Shown here: positions 37,553 through 45,682 of the stretch, piece by piece
How positions within the stretch are numbered: position 1 is the first letter of the stretch
Layout: the number at the start of each line of letters is the position of its first letter
Origin: Hymenobacter psoromatis
GTDB taxonomy: Bacteria; Bacteroidota; Bacteroidia; Cytophagales; Hymenobacteraceae
Assembly (NCBI RefSeq): GCF_020012125.1
Contig: NZ_JAIFAG010000001.1
Coordinates: forward strand, 2,790,001-2,854,000
Direction: 5' to 3'
Length of the DNA stretch: 64,000 nucleotides
Position numbers and translations under genes: made by a program
The notes under the pieces: generated by a model
The model's database searches: none
What the model saw: the letters and a program-made list of their open reading frames with translations, nothing else
Told to the model about the DNA's origin: nothing

Positions 37553-37617
37553 TAAAGGTCCGGGGCAGGGCTTAGCAAGGCCCTGACAACAATTGGCTGA
37601 TTAGCTGATTTTTGTCA
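37553..37617 (-). promoter_or_regulatory. Crp/Fnr-type box and -7 element of the SDR-ackA-xpk run
   Basis: TGATTTTTGTCA at 37606-37617. Half-site (reverse strand CAATTGTTGTCA) at 37584-37595, 22 bp below. GACCTTTA on the reverse strand (37553-37560) starts 46 bp below the full box (TTTA instead of TTTG). The first start codon is 37486. Confidence 0.7.
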
Positions 37618-37728
37618 GGGCAGGGCAAGCGCTGTCCAGCGCCGGGGAGCCCAGTTCACCAGAATGGCGCGTAGTGGCCGGCCGCTCTACTTGGCAAAGC
37701 AGGTACCGCGCGGGGCTGGCTAACCCCG

Positions 37729-37776
37729 CAAAAAACCCGGTTGCCTCCGGCCCTGGTTTTCCCGGCCAGAGGCCCG
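37729..37776 (-). terminator. Likely terminator of the H+-type ATPase gene
   Basis: On the minus strand, just after the stop at 37785, a hairpin of GCCTCTGGCC and GGCCGGAGGC around an A-rich loop is followed by AACCGGG and a run of T. This is a rho-independent terminator pattern. Confidence 0.55.
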
Positions 37777-37784
37777 GCGGCCGG

Positions 37785-40208
37785 CTACCCAGGGGGCAGC
37801 TCTGGCCTGGACGCCGGGGCGGGGCGGGAAACCGCCACTTTCAGTAAGTCATTGATTATAAAGGAACAGAAGGCAGCGTAGGCAATTACCACCGCAGACT
37901 GCGTGAGGGGAATGGCCTGGAACCCCAGCAGCCCGAAAGTGGCCAGCGCAAGGCCCAGCACCATGTCGGCCAGCAGCAGCAGCAGCAGGGTGCGGCTCGG
38001 GGCCGAGTGCCAGAAATGGCTTTTTTCGCGGACCACAAAGATGGAAAACAGCGCAAAAAAGAGCAGCAGCTCGAAACAAAAGGTGCTGAGCGCCGCGCTG
38101 CCCGCGCCCAGCCGGAAGTAGCGCAGGCCCAGGTACAGCAGCCCGAAGGCTTCCAGCGTCATCGCCAGGCCAATGACGATGCCCGTTTTGGCCAGGCCGC
38201 GGATGTTCCAGCGGGCCGGCTGCGGGGCCCACTGCACGTGGTCGGTGGCCAGGGAGATTTTCACGAAGTCGGTCATGAAAATCATCAGCAGCATGGCCGC
38301 GGCGGAAATCACGAACTTGCCCAGCACCAGGAAGGCCCCGACCACGAAGCAGGTTTTGAGAATGGTGCGGGCCAGCTTGTTGAGTATCCAGGTGTTGATG
38401 CGCTCGAACATCATGCGGCCCACTTTGATGGGCTCCAGGATGCTGACCAGCCCGTCCTGGGTGAGCACGATGCTGGCCGCCCCCTTGGCCACGTCGGTGG
38501 CGCTGCGCACGGCAATGCCCACTTCGGCCTGCTTCAGGGCGGGGGCGTCGTTCACACCGTCGCCGGTCATGCCCACGATGTGGCCGCCCGCCTGCAAAGC
38601 CTTGACAATGTCGTATTTATCCTCGGGGTAAACGCCGGCTACCCCGTCGTTTTTCTCCAGCAGGGCCGCCACCTGGGCCGGGTCCGCCTTTTTGAGGTCG
38701 GCGGCCTGAATGATTACCCCGCCCACGCCCACGGCCGTGGCAATCTGGATGGCAATGGGCCGGGCATCGCCGGTGAGCATCTTAACGGCCACGCCCAGGC
38801 TTTTCAACTCCTGCACGAGCTGCCGGGAGTCAGGCCGGGGCGCGTCGTGCAGGTCGGCCAGCCCCACCAGGCGGGGCGGGGCCGCCCCCGTGGCCGTGGC
38901 CACGGCCAGCGTGCGGTAGCCTTGCCGGGCCGCCACGGCCACCTTGGCGGCCCACGCGGCCGTGGCCGCCGCGTCGAGCCTGCACGCCGTTGCCAGGCTG
39001 TCAAACGCGCCTTTCAGCACCAAAAACGTGGCCGGGCCGTGCTGAATCTGGGCTTCGGTGCGGCGGGTCTGGGGGTCGAAGGGCTCGAACGTTTTCTGCA
39101 CGAACGTGCTATCCAGCAGGTTTTTCTGACGGGCCGCGGCGATGAAGGCCAGGTTGATGGCGTCGTGGTCGGCTTCCTGCGAGGCCAGGGCACCCAGGCG
39201 CAGCACGTCGTCGGCGCTGAAGCCGTCGGCCGGGTGCACGGTGCCCACGGTGAGCTGGTTCAAGGTCAGGGTGCCCGTTTTGTCCACGCACAGCACGTCC
39301 ATGCTGGCCGCGTCGTCGGGCGCGCTGAGCCGGGTAACCAGCACCCCCTTGGCCACCAGCTGCCGGGAAGCCAGCGCCATACTGACCGTGAACAGGGCCC
39401 CCAGGGCCACCGGCACGGCCCCGAGCAGCAACACCAGCAGCAGGGGCATTAGCTGGAGCACATTGAGGCCCTTGGTAACTATAGCCACGAGCGCCACGGC
39501 CAGCAACGTGCCCGCAATGGCCAGCAGCCACCGGGTTACGCCACCGACTACCGCTTCGATATGTGACTTTGGCTGGGCGATGTTGACCAGCGCGATGGTC
39601 TTGCCGTAGTAAGTGCGGGTGCCGGTCAGGATGACGGTGCCCGTCGCCTCGCCTTTGGTGATGACGGAGCCGGAGTACAGGGTGTCGTCCACCTTTTTGG
39701 CGACATCGCCCGATTCGCCGGTCAGCGCCGCCTGGTCGAGGCGAACCGCGCCCTGCGTGAGCTGCGCGTCGGCCGGCACGAAGTCGCCGATGCGCACGCG
39801 GATAACGTCGCCGGGCAGCAGCTCGCGGGCGGCCAGGGTAGTCCAGGCCCCATCCCGCAGGAGCTTGACGTTGATTTGCAGCTTTTTTTTCAGCGCTGCC
39901 ACGGCCTTGGCGGCATTGTGTTCCTGAATAAAGCCAATGACCGCGTTGAAAACCAGTAGCCCCAGCACGATGTAAACGTCGACAAACTTGTGCAAAAACC
40001 AGGAAAATACGATTATCACCTCCAGCAGCCACGCCGTGAGGCCCCAGAACTTTTTGGCAAACAATAACACCGGATTGGGCTTCTTCCCCAGCACCTCATT
40101 GTAACCGAACTGCGCCCGCAAGCCTGCTAAGTCAGCTTGGACCAGACCCTTAGCCAGCGGCGATGCGGGTGTTGGTGCGGCCGGAGCGGCCAGGGGTTTA
40201 GGACTCAT
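37785..40208 (-). CDS. P-type plasma-membrane H+-ATPase (P3A)
   Basis: An 807-residue pump. The N-terminal cation ATPase domain (LRAQFGYNEV), actuator LTGESGDV, TM4 with LLLGAVPVALGALFTVSMA, phosphorylation site CVDKTGTLTLNQLT and the P3A-type stretch MLTGDARPIAIQIA then MTGDGVNDAPALKQAEVGIA agree with bacterial and fungal/plant H+-ATPases. Start 40208 (MSPKPLAAPAAPTPASP); 42 upstream codons are readthrough. It would extrude H+ at ATP cost, complementing the Na+-type N-ATPase. Upstream only degenerate half-sites of the regulon box are visible near 40322-40345. Faces a separate unit upstream. Confidence 0.92.
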   Translation of the reverse strand: MSPKPLAAPAAPTPASPLAKGLVQADLAGLRAQFGYNEVLGKKPNPVLLFAKKFWGLTAWLLEVIIVFSWFLHKFVDVYIVLGLLVFNAVIGFIQEHNAAKAVAALKKKLQINVKLLRDGAWTTLAARELLPGDVIRVRIGDFVPADAQLTQGAVRLDQAALTGESGDVAKKVDDTLYSGSVITKGEATGTVILTGTRTYYGKTIALVNIAQPKSHIEAVVGGVTRWLLAIAGTLLAVALVAIVTKGLNVLQLMPLLLVLLLGAVPVALGALFTVSMALASRQLVAKGVLVTRLSAPDDAASMDVLCVDKTGTLTLNQLTVGTVHPADGFSADDVLRLGALASQEADHDAINLAFIAAARQKNLLDSTFVQKTFEPFDPQTRRTEAQIQHGPATFLVLKGAFDSLATACRLDAAATAAWAAKVAVAARQGYRTLAVATATGAAPPRLVGLADLHDAPRPDSRQLVQELKSLGVAVKMLTGDARPIAIQIATAVGVGGVIIQAADLKKADPAQVAALLEKNDGVAGVYPEDKYDIVKALQAGGHIVGMTGDGVNDAPALKQAEVGIAVRSATDVAKGAASIVLTQDGLVSILEPIKVGRMMFERINTWILNKLARTILKTCFVVGAFLVLGKFVISAAAMLLMIFMTDFVKISLATDHVQWAPQPARWNIRGLAKTGIVIGLAMTLEAFGLLYLGLRYFRLGAGSAALSTFCFELLLFFALFSIFVVREKSHFWHSAPSRTLLLLLLADMVLGLALATFGLLGFQAIPLTQSAVVIAYAAFCSFIINDLLKVAVSRPAPASRPELPPG

Positions 40209-40456
40209 AGCGGAATGGGCTGATTTTGTTAACTCGCCCCCGGTGGTTTCCGGGCAGCGGCGAGGGGTGCAAGCGGCGTAGCATCGGGGCCACGCGCGCC
40301 GCAAAACGTCACCCTCCTGCCTGCTTTTCGTCATGACGGCATGGGCGAAGAGCGGCAGGTTTAAACTGGCATTTACCTGGCTTGCACTATTTTATAACCA
40401 TTCGAATATTAATGTTTTATGCGGCAAGAGTCGTTATAGCGGGCGGAAGTAGCCAA

Positions 40457-40493
40457 AAAACCCCGGCTTCCGTTGCGGGGAAGCCGGGGTTTT
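40457..40493 (-). terminator. Rho-independent terminator after the His-rich gene
   Basis: 15-bp arms AAAACCCCGGCTTCC (40457-40471) and its complement (40479-40493), seven-base loop, followed on the minus strand by TTTTTTGG. It ends the minus-strand operon BON - 73 aa - USP - Prx - His-rich gene. Confidence 0.8.
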
Positions 40494-40512
40494 GGCAGCC
40501 GGCTGGGGCGGC

Positions 40513-40725
40513 TTACTTAGTGCCGTGGTCTTCGGCGTGGCTCTTGCGGGCGTGGGTGGCGTGCTCGGCGGCGTGCTCGGTGTGGGCGGCGGCCGTGTGG
40601 GCGTGGTGAGCCGCTTTTTCGTGGCTACCGGCCTCGTGGTGGGTGGCGGCTTCGGTGTGGTGCTTGGCAGCCTCGGTGTGGTGGGTGGCGGCCTTTTTGT
40701 GGCTGTCAACTGCTTTCTTCTACAT
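40513..40725 (-). pseudogene. His/Ala-rich small protein with TAG at codon 2
   Basis: From ATG 40725 the frame reads ATG TAG and then AAG AAA GCA..., giving KKAVDSHKKAATHHTEAAKH and further repeats of xHHTEAA to TAA at 40513-40515 (70 codons). The repeat protein is typical of short His-rich Bacteroidota proteins (KHHEEAA-type), which start MKK, so a single base change (AAG to TAG) probably killed the second codon. Alternatives: non-ATG start downstream, stop readthrough, sequencing error. The repeated HH pairs suggest metal or acid buffering. Terminator directly downstream, peroxiredoxin upstream. Confidence 0.65.
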
Positions 40726-40825
40726 GGGATTGGGGGAATAGCGCACCAGAATTGATGCGTCAGGAAGGGTGAAGGGAGTAGTAATTAAGGTATTCTGGTA
40801 GCAAACCCTTGCTTGGCGCAAGGTC

Positions 40826-41479
40826 TTACACGTAGGTTTCGGCCAGGTAAAACTCCGGCTGCTCCACCGAGTCATCGGCCAGGCGCGCATCGAGTTGGGC
40901 GAGGGTGACGGGGGCCGGCAGCAGCACTTTCTGGCCCAGCTGCCAGTTCAGGGGTAGCGACACGTGGTGCTCGTCCACGTATTGCAGGGCCTGGAGGGCG
41001 CGCAGCAGCTCGTCGAGGTTGCGGCCCACGCTCATGGGGTAGTACAGCACGAGGCGGACTTTGTGGCTGGGGTCGATGAAGAACACGGCCCGCACGGCGG
41101 CGGTGTCGCTCTCGGCGGGCTGGAGCATGCCGTAGAGGCGCGCCACTTTCATATCGATATCGGCAATGATGGGGAAGCGGAAGTACACGCCGCTCTTTTC
41201 GCGCACGTCGTTGACCCAGGCAATGTGCGCGTGAATGCTGTCGATGCTCAAACCCAGCAGCGCCGTATTGAGGGCCGTAAACTCGTCCTCGCGCTTGGCA
41301 AAGCCCGTCAACTCGGTGGTGCAAACGGGCGTAAAATCGGCCGGGTGCGAGAAGAACAGCACCCACTTGCCGGGCGCAAAATCGGCAAACTTGATGAGGC
41401 CGGTGGTGGTGATAGCCTCAAAATCGGGGGCTTGCGCGCCAATACCGGGCGGGCAATGAGCAGGTTGGGTAGTATCCAT
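40826..41479 (-). CDS. 1-Cys peroxiredoxin (Prx6 type)
   Basis: A 217-residue thiol peroxidase that reduces H2O2 and alkyl hydroperoxides. Peroxidatic Cys53 in HPADFTPVCTTE; the only other cysteine is Cys9 in the N-terminal tail, and the resolving cysteine of 2-Cys enzymes is absent. The long C-terminal domain (about 165-217) is that of the Prx6/AhpC-TSA-plus-1-CysPrx_C class. Cytosolic. In an operon with USP and BON genes, so oxidative damage control is part of the regulon. The 48-bp gap to USP contains CCTACCCC repeats. Confidence 0.94.
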   Translation of the reverse strand: MDTTQPAHCPPGIGAQAPDFEAITTTGLIKFADFAPGKWVLFFSHPADFTPVCTTELTGFAKREDEFTALNTALLGLSIDSIHAHIAWVNDVREKSGVYFRFPIIADIDMKVARLYGMLQPAESDTAAVRAVFFIDPSHKVRLVLYYPMSVGRNLDELLRALQALQYVDEHHVSLPLNWQLGQKVLLPAPVTLAQLDARLADDSVEQPEFYLAETYV

Positions 41480-41527
41480 TTTATAGAAGAGAAAGCTGAA
41501 AAGAAGAAACTGGCGGGGCCCTACCCC

Positions 41528-42364
41528 CTACCCCGCCGCCGGCAGCAGCAGCACCGGCACCGGGGTATGGCGCAGCACGGCGGCCGTGACGCTGCGGTGA
41601 AACAGCGCCCCCAAAAAGCTGCGCGGCCGGGTAATGAGCACCAGCATATCGGCCCGCGTGTCGTCAATGGCCTGCAGGATGCCGGCGGCCGGGGCCGCGT
41701 CGGCTACTTCGTATAGCTCCAAAGGCGTGGCGGGCGGCAGTAGCTTACTGGCCCGCACATCGGCCAGGGCGCGCTGGCCCCTGGTGCCCGGCAGCTCGCC
41801 GGCTAAGTCGATGTGGGCCACGGTGTAGGCGGCTGCCCACGAGCCCAGTAGCTCGCCCAGGTTGCGGGAAGCCGCCGCCAGGCCGAAGGGCTCGCCGTCC
41901 ACGGCTACCAGCACCCGGCGCGGGGCCACCGGCACCGCTGGCGTAGCGGCGGGCACCAGCAGCACCGGCCGCCCGGTGGCCCGCAGCACGGGCAGCACCT
42001 GGCGGCGCAGCAGCTCGTCGAGCAGGCTCTGGTCGGGGCCCAGGCCCATGGCCAGCAGCAGCGGCTGGTAGCGCCTGATGGCGGTGGCCACGTCTTCATC
42101 CAGCAGCCCGCCCGCTTCCATTACCTCAGCGGGCACGGACAGGCGGCCGGCCAGGGCGCGCAAGGCGGTCATGGTTTCGGCCTCGTTGTAGTCGGAATGC
42201 GCTATTTCTTCTTCCACCAGCGCGGGCGTGAGCAAGGTGGGGTGGAGGTAGCAGTGCAGCAGGGCCAGATGCAGGCCCAGCGGCTGGCCCAGGGCAGCGG
42301 CGTAGCGCGCCGTGTGGGCGGCGGCCTCCGGCAAATTGGCCAGCACGAGCAGGGAAGGATTCAT
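41528..42364 (-). CDS. Tandem universal stress protein
   Basis: A 278-residue protein with two USP domains (about 1-140, 145-278). Domain 1 starts SLLVLANLPEAAAHTARYA, and domain 2 carries RRVLVAVDGEPFGLAAA and ends DMLVLITRPRSFLGALFHRS then TPVPVLLLPAAG. The last strand-helix (GALFHRSVTAAVLRHTPVPVL) is nearly the same in the USP genes at 23050 and 53243 and in the BON-USP protein, marking one paralogous group. No signal peptide. The second domain lacks a clear G-2x-G-9x-G ATP loop. Confidence 0.88.
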   Translation of the reverse strand: MNPSLLVLANLPEAAAHTARYAAALGQPLGLHLALLHCYLHPTLLTPALVEEEIAHSDYNEAETMTALRALAGRLSVPAEVMEAGGLLDEDVATAIRRYQPLLLAMGLGPDQSLLDELLRRQVLPVLRATGRPVLLVPAATPAVPVAPRRVLVAVDGEPFGLAAASRNLGELLGSWAAAYTVAHIDLAGELPGTRGQRALADVRASKLLPPATPLELYEVADAAPAAGILQAIDDTRADMLVLITRPRSFLGALFHRSVTAAVLRHTPVPVLLLPAAG

Positions 42365-42400
42365 AACTCAGAGAGGGGTAGGGAGTTGAATGAACTGCGC

Positions 42401-42622
42401 CTAGGCAGTAGGTGCTACCTGGGCAGCGGATAAGACAGGGCTGGCTGCCGGCGCTGCGGCCAGCAGGTCCGGCGGGGAGTAGTCGGCCTCCCAGCTGTCG
42501 GGCGACATGGTGGCGTCGGCCTCCTGGGCAATGCGCAGGGCGGCCGGGCTCACGGTGCCGGGCTCGTGGCGACTGGCCGCCCGTGGCAGGCCAGTCGCGC
42601 TGGTGCGAGAAAAAGAACGCAT
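42401..42622 (-). CDS. Small hypothetical protein
   Basis: A 73-residue frame starting MRSFSRTSATGLPRAASRHE, with a middle part (SPAALRIAQEADATMSPDSW) that looks like a short helical segment and an Ala-rich tail. No known domain. It sits 10 bp after the BON gene stop and 36 bp before the USP gene, same strand. The tight fit suggests a real gene, but composition is not decisive. Confidence 0.45.
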   Translation of the reverse strand: MRSFSRTSATGLPRAASRHEPGTVSPAALRIAQEADATMSPDSWEADYSPPDLLAAAPAASPVLSAAQVAPTA

Positions 42623-42631
42623 GATGCTGAC

Positions 42632-44074
42632 CTATAGTCCACTAGCAGTGGATAGCAGTAAGTCGTTGTCTACCACCAGCGCGCCGGCTTCGTAGGCGTC
42701 GAAGGCAGCCTGCTCGCGGTCGAGCCAGGTATCAACGGTGCCCGTGAGGGTAGCGCGGCCGTTCTCCACCAGCACTTCCACGTCCTGGTTGTGCAGGCTG
42801 GCCGACCAGAAGTACAGCGTGCGAATGCGCTCGGCCAGGGCGAAGTCGGTGCGGGGGTAGGCGGCCGGGCGCAGGGCACCAGGGTAGCAGCCGGCCTGAC
42901 CAGCGCTAGGCAGTACGCGCACGTCATTTTCGATTTCGGCCACGCCATTTACACCGCCGGCCACCTCGGCAGCCTGGGCCTGCTCAAAGTGGCTGTTAAC
43001 CAGCCCATCGAGGTGGGCGCGGCCATTGGTCACCCGCACCCGAAAATCGAAGATGCTCACGTAGGGGTCCCGCGCCAGCGCATCGAGAATGGCCTGGCCC
43101 ACCTCCACATCGGGCGTGAACCAGCGGGTGCGCACCTTCAGCAGGTTGTGCACGTCCCACACGCCCACCACGTGGCGGGCGTCGCGCTCGGCGCTGTGCT
43201 TGGCGCGCAGGCTGCTCACCTGGCCGGTCAGGGTCACCACGCCATTGTGCACCACCACCACGGGCTGGTAGGACAGCACGCGCGGGTCGTAGCGAAAAGT
43301 GTCGAGCACGGCCTGGGCAATGTCCTCGTCGCTGCGGTTGGCAAATTTCTCGCGCCGCAGGTCGCCGCTGATGGCCCAGTAGGCCACGAACAGGTCGAGG
43401 GCATCGACGCGGGTAGCGCCGGCCTGGTAGGCCACGGCCACCACCTGCGCCCGCTCGGCGGCGGTGCCCACCGTGCCGCTCAGGTGCACCACCCGGTTGG
43501 TGGTGCGCACCACTAGCTCGTTGCTGAACACGCGGATGTCCCACGCCAGCAGCTCACGGATTTGGGTGCTGATTTCCTCGTCCGAATTCTGGATTTCGCC
43601 CAAGCGGATGGTCAGCTCATCAGTGACGAGGCGACGCACCCCGCGCACGCCCCGCAGTACGCGCAGCACCAGCTGCTGCTCGGCCCACGACTGCACCACG
43701 CCAGTGGGCGTCACCACGCCATCGGCCACGGTGCAGGCCACGTTATAGTCAGTGGTGGCGGGGTCGGCACTCAGGGCCTGCGTTACGGCGTGGTATAGCT
43801 CGTCATTTGCTCTATCGGAAGTACTGATTACTAGGTTATTAACTACTCCCCGCACGCCGCGCACGGCCAGGGCTATTTCCTCAGCCCGCTCGCTGGCCAG
43901 CAGGTTGTCGGTGATGCCGGTCAGCCGTACAATTCCATCGTGAGTCGCCACGTCAATCAGGTGTGCGGGCACGCCTTTTTTGGTTAGGAAAAACAGCTCG
44001 ATGGCGGCCGTAATATCGGTATCCGATAGGTGCTCGGCCGTGGCGGACGGCGCGAAGGTTTCCAGGGTTTGCAT
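42632..44074 (-). CDS. Six-BON-domain protein
   Basis: A 480-residue protein made almost wholly of repeated BON units of about 65-75 residues (GIVRLTGITDNLLASERAEE-like, GVVTPTGVVQSWAEQQLVLR-like, RVVHLSGTVGTAAERAQVVA-like, and three more). BON domains usually occur in exported proteins such as OsmY and bind membranes. Here no signal peptide exists, and the N-terminus MQTLETFAPSATAEHL is shared with the two paralogues, so it is probably cytoplasmic or peripheral. Start 44074 chosen by that homology and by the promoter position at 44132-44196. First gene of the USP-Prx operon. Confidence 0.88.
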   Translation of the reverse strand: MQTLETFAPSATAEHLSDTDITAAIELFFLTKKGVPAHLIDVATHDGIVRLTGITDNLLASERAEEIALAVRGVRGVVNNLVISTSDRANDELYHAVTQALSADPATTDYNVACTVADGVVTPTGVVQSWAEQQLVLRVLRGVRGVRRLVTDELTIRLGEIQNSDEEISTQIRELLAWDIRVFSNELVVRTTNRVVHLSGTVGTAAERAQVVAVAYQAGATRVDALDLFVAYWAISGDLRREKFANRSDEDIAQAVLDTFRYDPRVLSYQPVVVVHNGVVTLTGQVSSLRAKHSAERDARHVVGVWDVHNLLKVRTRWFTPDVEVGQAILDALARDPYVSIFDFRVRVTNGRAHLDGLVNSHFEQAQAAEVAGGVNGVAEIENDVRVLPSAGQAGCYPGALRPAAYPRTDFALAERIRTLYFWSASLHNQDVEVLVENGRATLTGTVDTWLDREQAAFDAYEAGALVVDNDLLLSTASGL

Positions 44075-44131
44075 GGGAAAAGGAATAAGAGCTGGCCGCT
44101 GCCCGGCCGGGATGAGGACGTAAGCAGACCA

Positions 44132-44196
44132 CAAAATTCCGCCCCACCGCCTGGCAATACCTTGACGATTATCGCTTTCCCATCTGACATTTGTCA
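44132..44196 (-). promoter_or_regulatory. Tandem Crp/Fnr-type boxes and -7 element of the BON-USP-Prx operon
   Basis: TGACATTTGTCA at 44185-44196, near-perfect second copy (reverse strand CGATAATCGTCA) at 44163-44174, 22 bp away. GAATTTTG (44132-44139, reverse strand) starts 46 bp below the full box and 24 bp below the second. Confidence 0.78.
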
Positions 44197-44266
44197 GGTA
44201 GCCCCTAGCCAGTCCTTGGCCAGCCAGCGCACCAAAAAACGCAGCAGGCAAAGTGGCTGTCCCCGG

Positions 44267-44722
44267 CTATTCAGGGCGGGGTATTTTCCGGCCGTCAGCC
44301 GTCAGCGTGACGGTGCGGCTGACGGCGGTTTCGCAGGTGGCCATCTCGTAGGTGAGGCCCCCGGTTCGAGCATTAGTCACCTCAATGGCGCGGCAGAAAG
44401 TGCGGGTGGGGTAGTACGTGGTCAGGGTATGCTTTATGGGAATTGACAGCGCACTGAGTGCCATATCCTGGCCCGTGGCCTCCACATCGCCGTTGCTGTT
44501 GAACCTGACCAGCCGATAGGTCTGGCTCTGAGTATAGCTGGCCTGGTACCAGTCCTCAAACCGGCGCCAGGTTATCTGCCGGGCCTGCGGATATTGCTGA
44601 AACATCGCCCCAAAAGCCAGCGGCGGCACGTCGGCCGTTGCCATAGCCTGCGCCTGGGCAGCGTGGCCCGGCACCAGGGCCATCCAGAGCAACAGGAAGG
44701 CCACTTTAAGGGAACAAAACAT
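44267..44722 (-). CDS. Secreted PepSY-like hypothetical protein
   Basis: A 151-residue protein with a signal peptide (MFCSLKVAFLLLWMALVPG then HAAQAQA) and a small alpha/beta domain (FQQYPQARQITWRRFEDWYQ, TYRLVRFNSNGDV, a conserved cysteine pair in TFCRAIEV and ATCETAV). Pattern recalls PepSY-like putative periplasmic proteins of Bacteroidota (inference). Start 44722 chosen because of the signal peptide. Own promoter with regulon box at 44801-44812. Confidence 0.6.
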   Translation of the reverse strand: MFCSLKVAFLLLWMALVPGHAAQAQAMATADVPPLAFGAMFQQYPQARQITWRRFEDWYQASYTQSQTYRLVRFNSNGDVEATGQDMALSALSIPIKHTLTTYYPTRTFCRAIEVTNARTGGLTYEMATCETAVSRTVTLTADGRKIPRPE

Positions 44723-44746
44723 TGCTGAAGGCGGAAACGGGCCACC

Positions 44747-44812
44747 CAAAAGTAGGCGCGCCTACCCCCTCTTTTTATGACAAAACTCATTCGTAAGGGA
44801 TGATTTTTATCA
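44747..44812 (-). promoter_or_regulatory. Crp/Fnr-type box and perfect -7 element of the secreted protein gene
   Basis: TGATTTTTATCA at 44801-44812, with one-mismatch copy TGACAAAACTCA at 44778-44789 (23 bp). TACTTTTG (44747-44754, reverse strand), a perfect TAnnTTTG, starts 47 bp below the full box and 24 bp below the second. A leader of about 20 bases is implied. Confidence 0.78.
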
Positions 44813-44930
44813 AGTGCCGCCACAGCAGTCCAGGTTACCGACCAGCTGGGTATTGGCCCGAGCTGCCTACCTAGTGGGGGCTCGCCGGCGAGCAGCTGCT
44901 TTAGCAAGCGAACTATTTAACGACTGACAA

Positions 44931-45545
44931 TCACTGCATAACCGATTTGGCTGCCCTGGTCAGGCGCACGAGCAGGGGCCCCAGCTGGGCCAGCGGCACG
45001 AGGTAATCGGGCACTACAACCTCCAGGGCGTGCGTGGGCATAGCGGGCTGCTCGGCATCAAGCGGGTCCTGCACAATAGTTAGGCCGCCCAGCTGCTGCA
45101 CCCACCACAGCCCCAGGGCCCCGTCGTTGAGGTAGCCCGTGAGCACCACCCCAATCACACGGGGACCATACGTGCGGGCCGCCGAGCGAAACAGCGCATC
45201 AATGGAGGGTCGGAACCGTTTTTCCTTCGGGCCTTGCGTCACCAATATCCGGTCGCCTTCCAACAGCAAATGGTGGTCGGGCGGGGCCACGTATAGCACT
45301 CCTGGCTCGATAAGCTCCCCGTTTTGCGGGTGCCGGGCCGGCAGCTTCGATACGGAACTAAGTAACTGCGGCAAAATACTGGGCAATGTGGCCCCCACGT
45401 GCAGCACAATGAAAATAGGAGCCGAAAAATCAGCCGGCAGCGCTTTGGCCAGCGCCAGCAAAGCGGTAACGCCCCCCGCCGAAGCCCCGATAACGACAAT
45501 GTCGCGCGGGTGGCCGGGGGCCTTTTGAAGTGCGGGCGTCGCCAT
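44931..45545 (-). CDS. Stand-alone CheB-type protein-glutamate methylesterase domain
   Basis: A 204-residue CheB catalytic domain without a receiver domain. The triad is complete: Ser22 (GASAGG), His49 (IVLHVG) and Asp141 (YLNDGALG). It also shows the PPDHHLLL strand and the SIDALFRSAA region. In chemosensory arrays CheB removes methyl groups from receptor glutamates, but no che genes occur in this window. It may belong to a blue-light or stress pathway with the BLUF protein two genes upstream. Lies downstream of the transpeptidase gene by 137 bp. Confidence 0.88.
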   Translation of the reverse strand: MATPALQKAPGHPRDIVVIGASAGGVTALLALAKALPADFSAPIFIVLHVGATLPSILPQLLSSVSKLPARHPQNGELIEPGVLYVAPPDHHLLLEGDRILVTQGPKEKRFRPSIDALFRSAARTYGPRVIGVVLTGYLNDGALGLWWVQQLGGLTIVQDPLDAEQPAMPTHALEVVVPDYLVPLAQLGPLLVRLTRAAKSVMQ

Positions 45546-45682
45546 AGTGGTTGCTTGCCGGCCTTGGTGCCAGGCTCATTGCAGGTGCGAAAAAGTGCGC
45601 TGTTTCAGGGTAGGCTGGCCGGCGGCCTGCAGAAAAAACCGCCCGACCACCTGGCGCAGCTCCCAGCTTATCTACTTGCCTG

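Noticed and set aside
38007-39452. 481-codon open frame on the plus strand
   Set aside because: Antisense to the H+-ATPase gene; Gly/Gln/His-rich composition is the mirror of the real frame and no domain is seen.
40322-40345. Regulon box upstream of the H+-type ATPase
   Set aside because: Only half-sites (TGCTTTTCGTCA, TGACGGCA) and an imperfect -7 element at non-matching spacing; not counted among the boxes.
40434-40709. Pro/Thr-rich 91-residue protein
   Set aside because: Out-of-frame reading of the His-rich repeat frame (40513-40725), which explains the repeats better.
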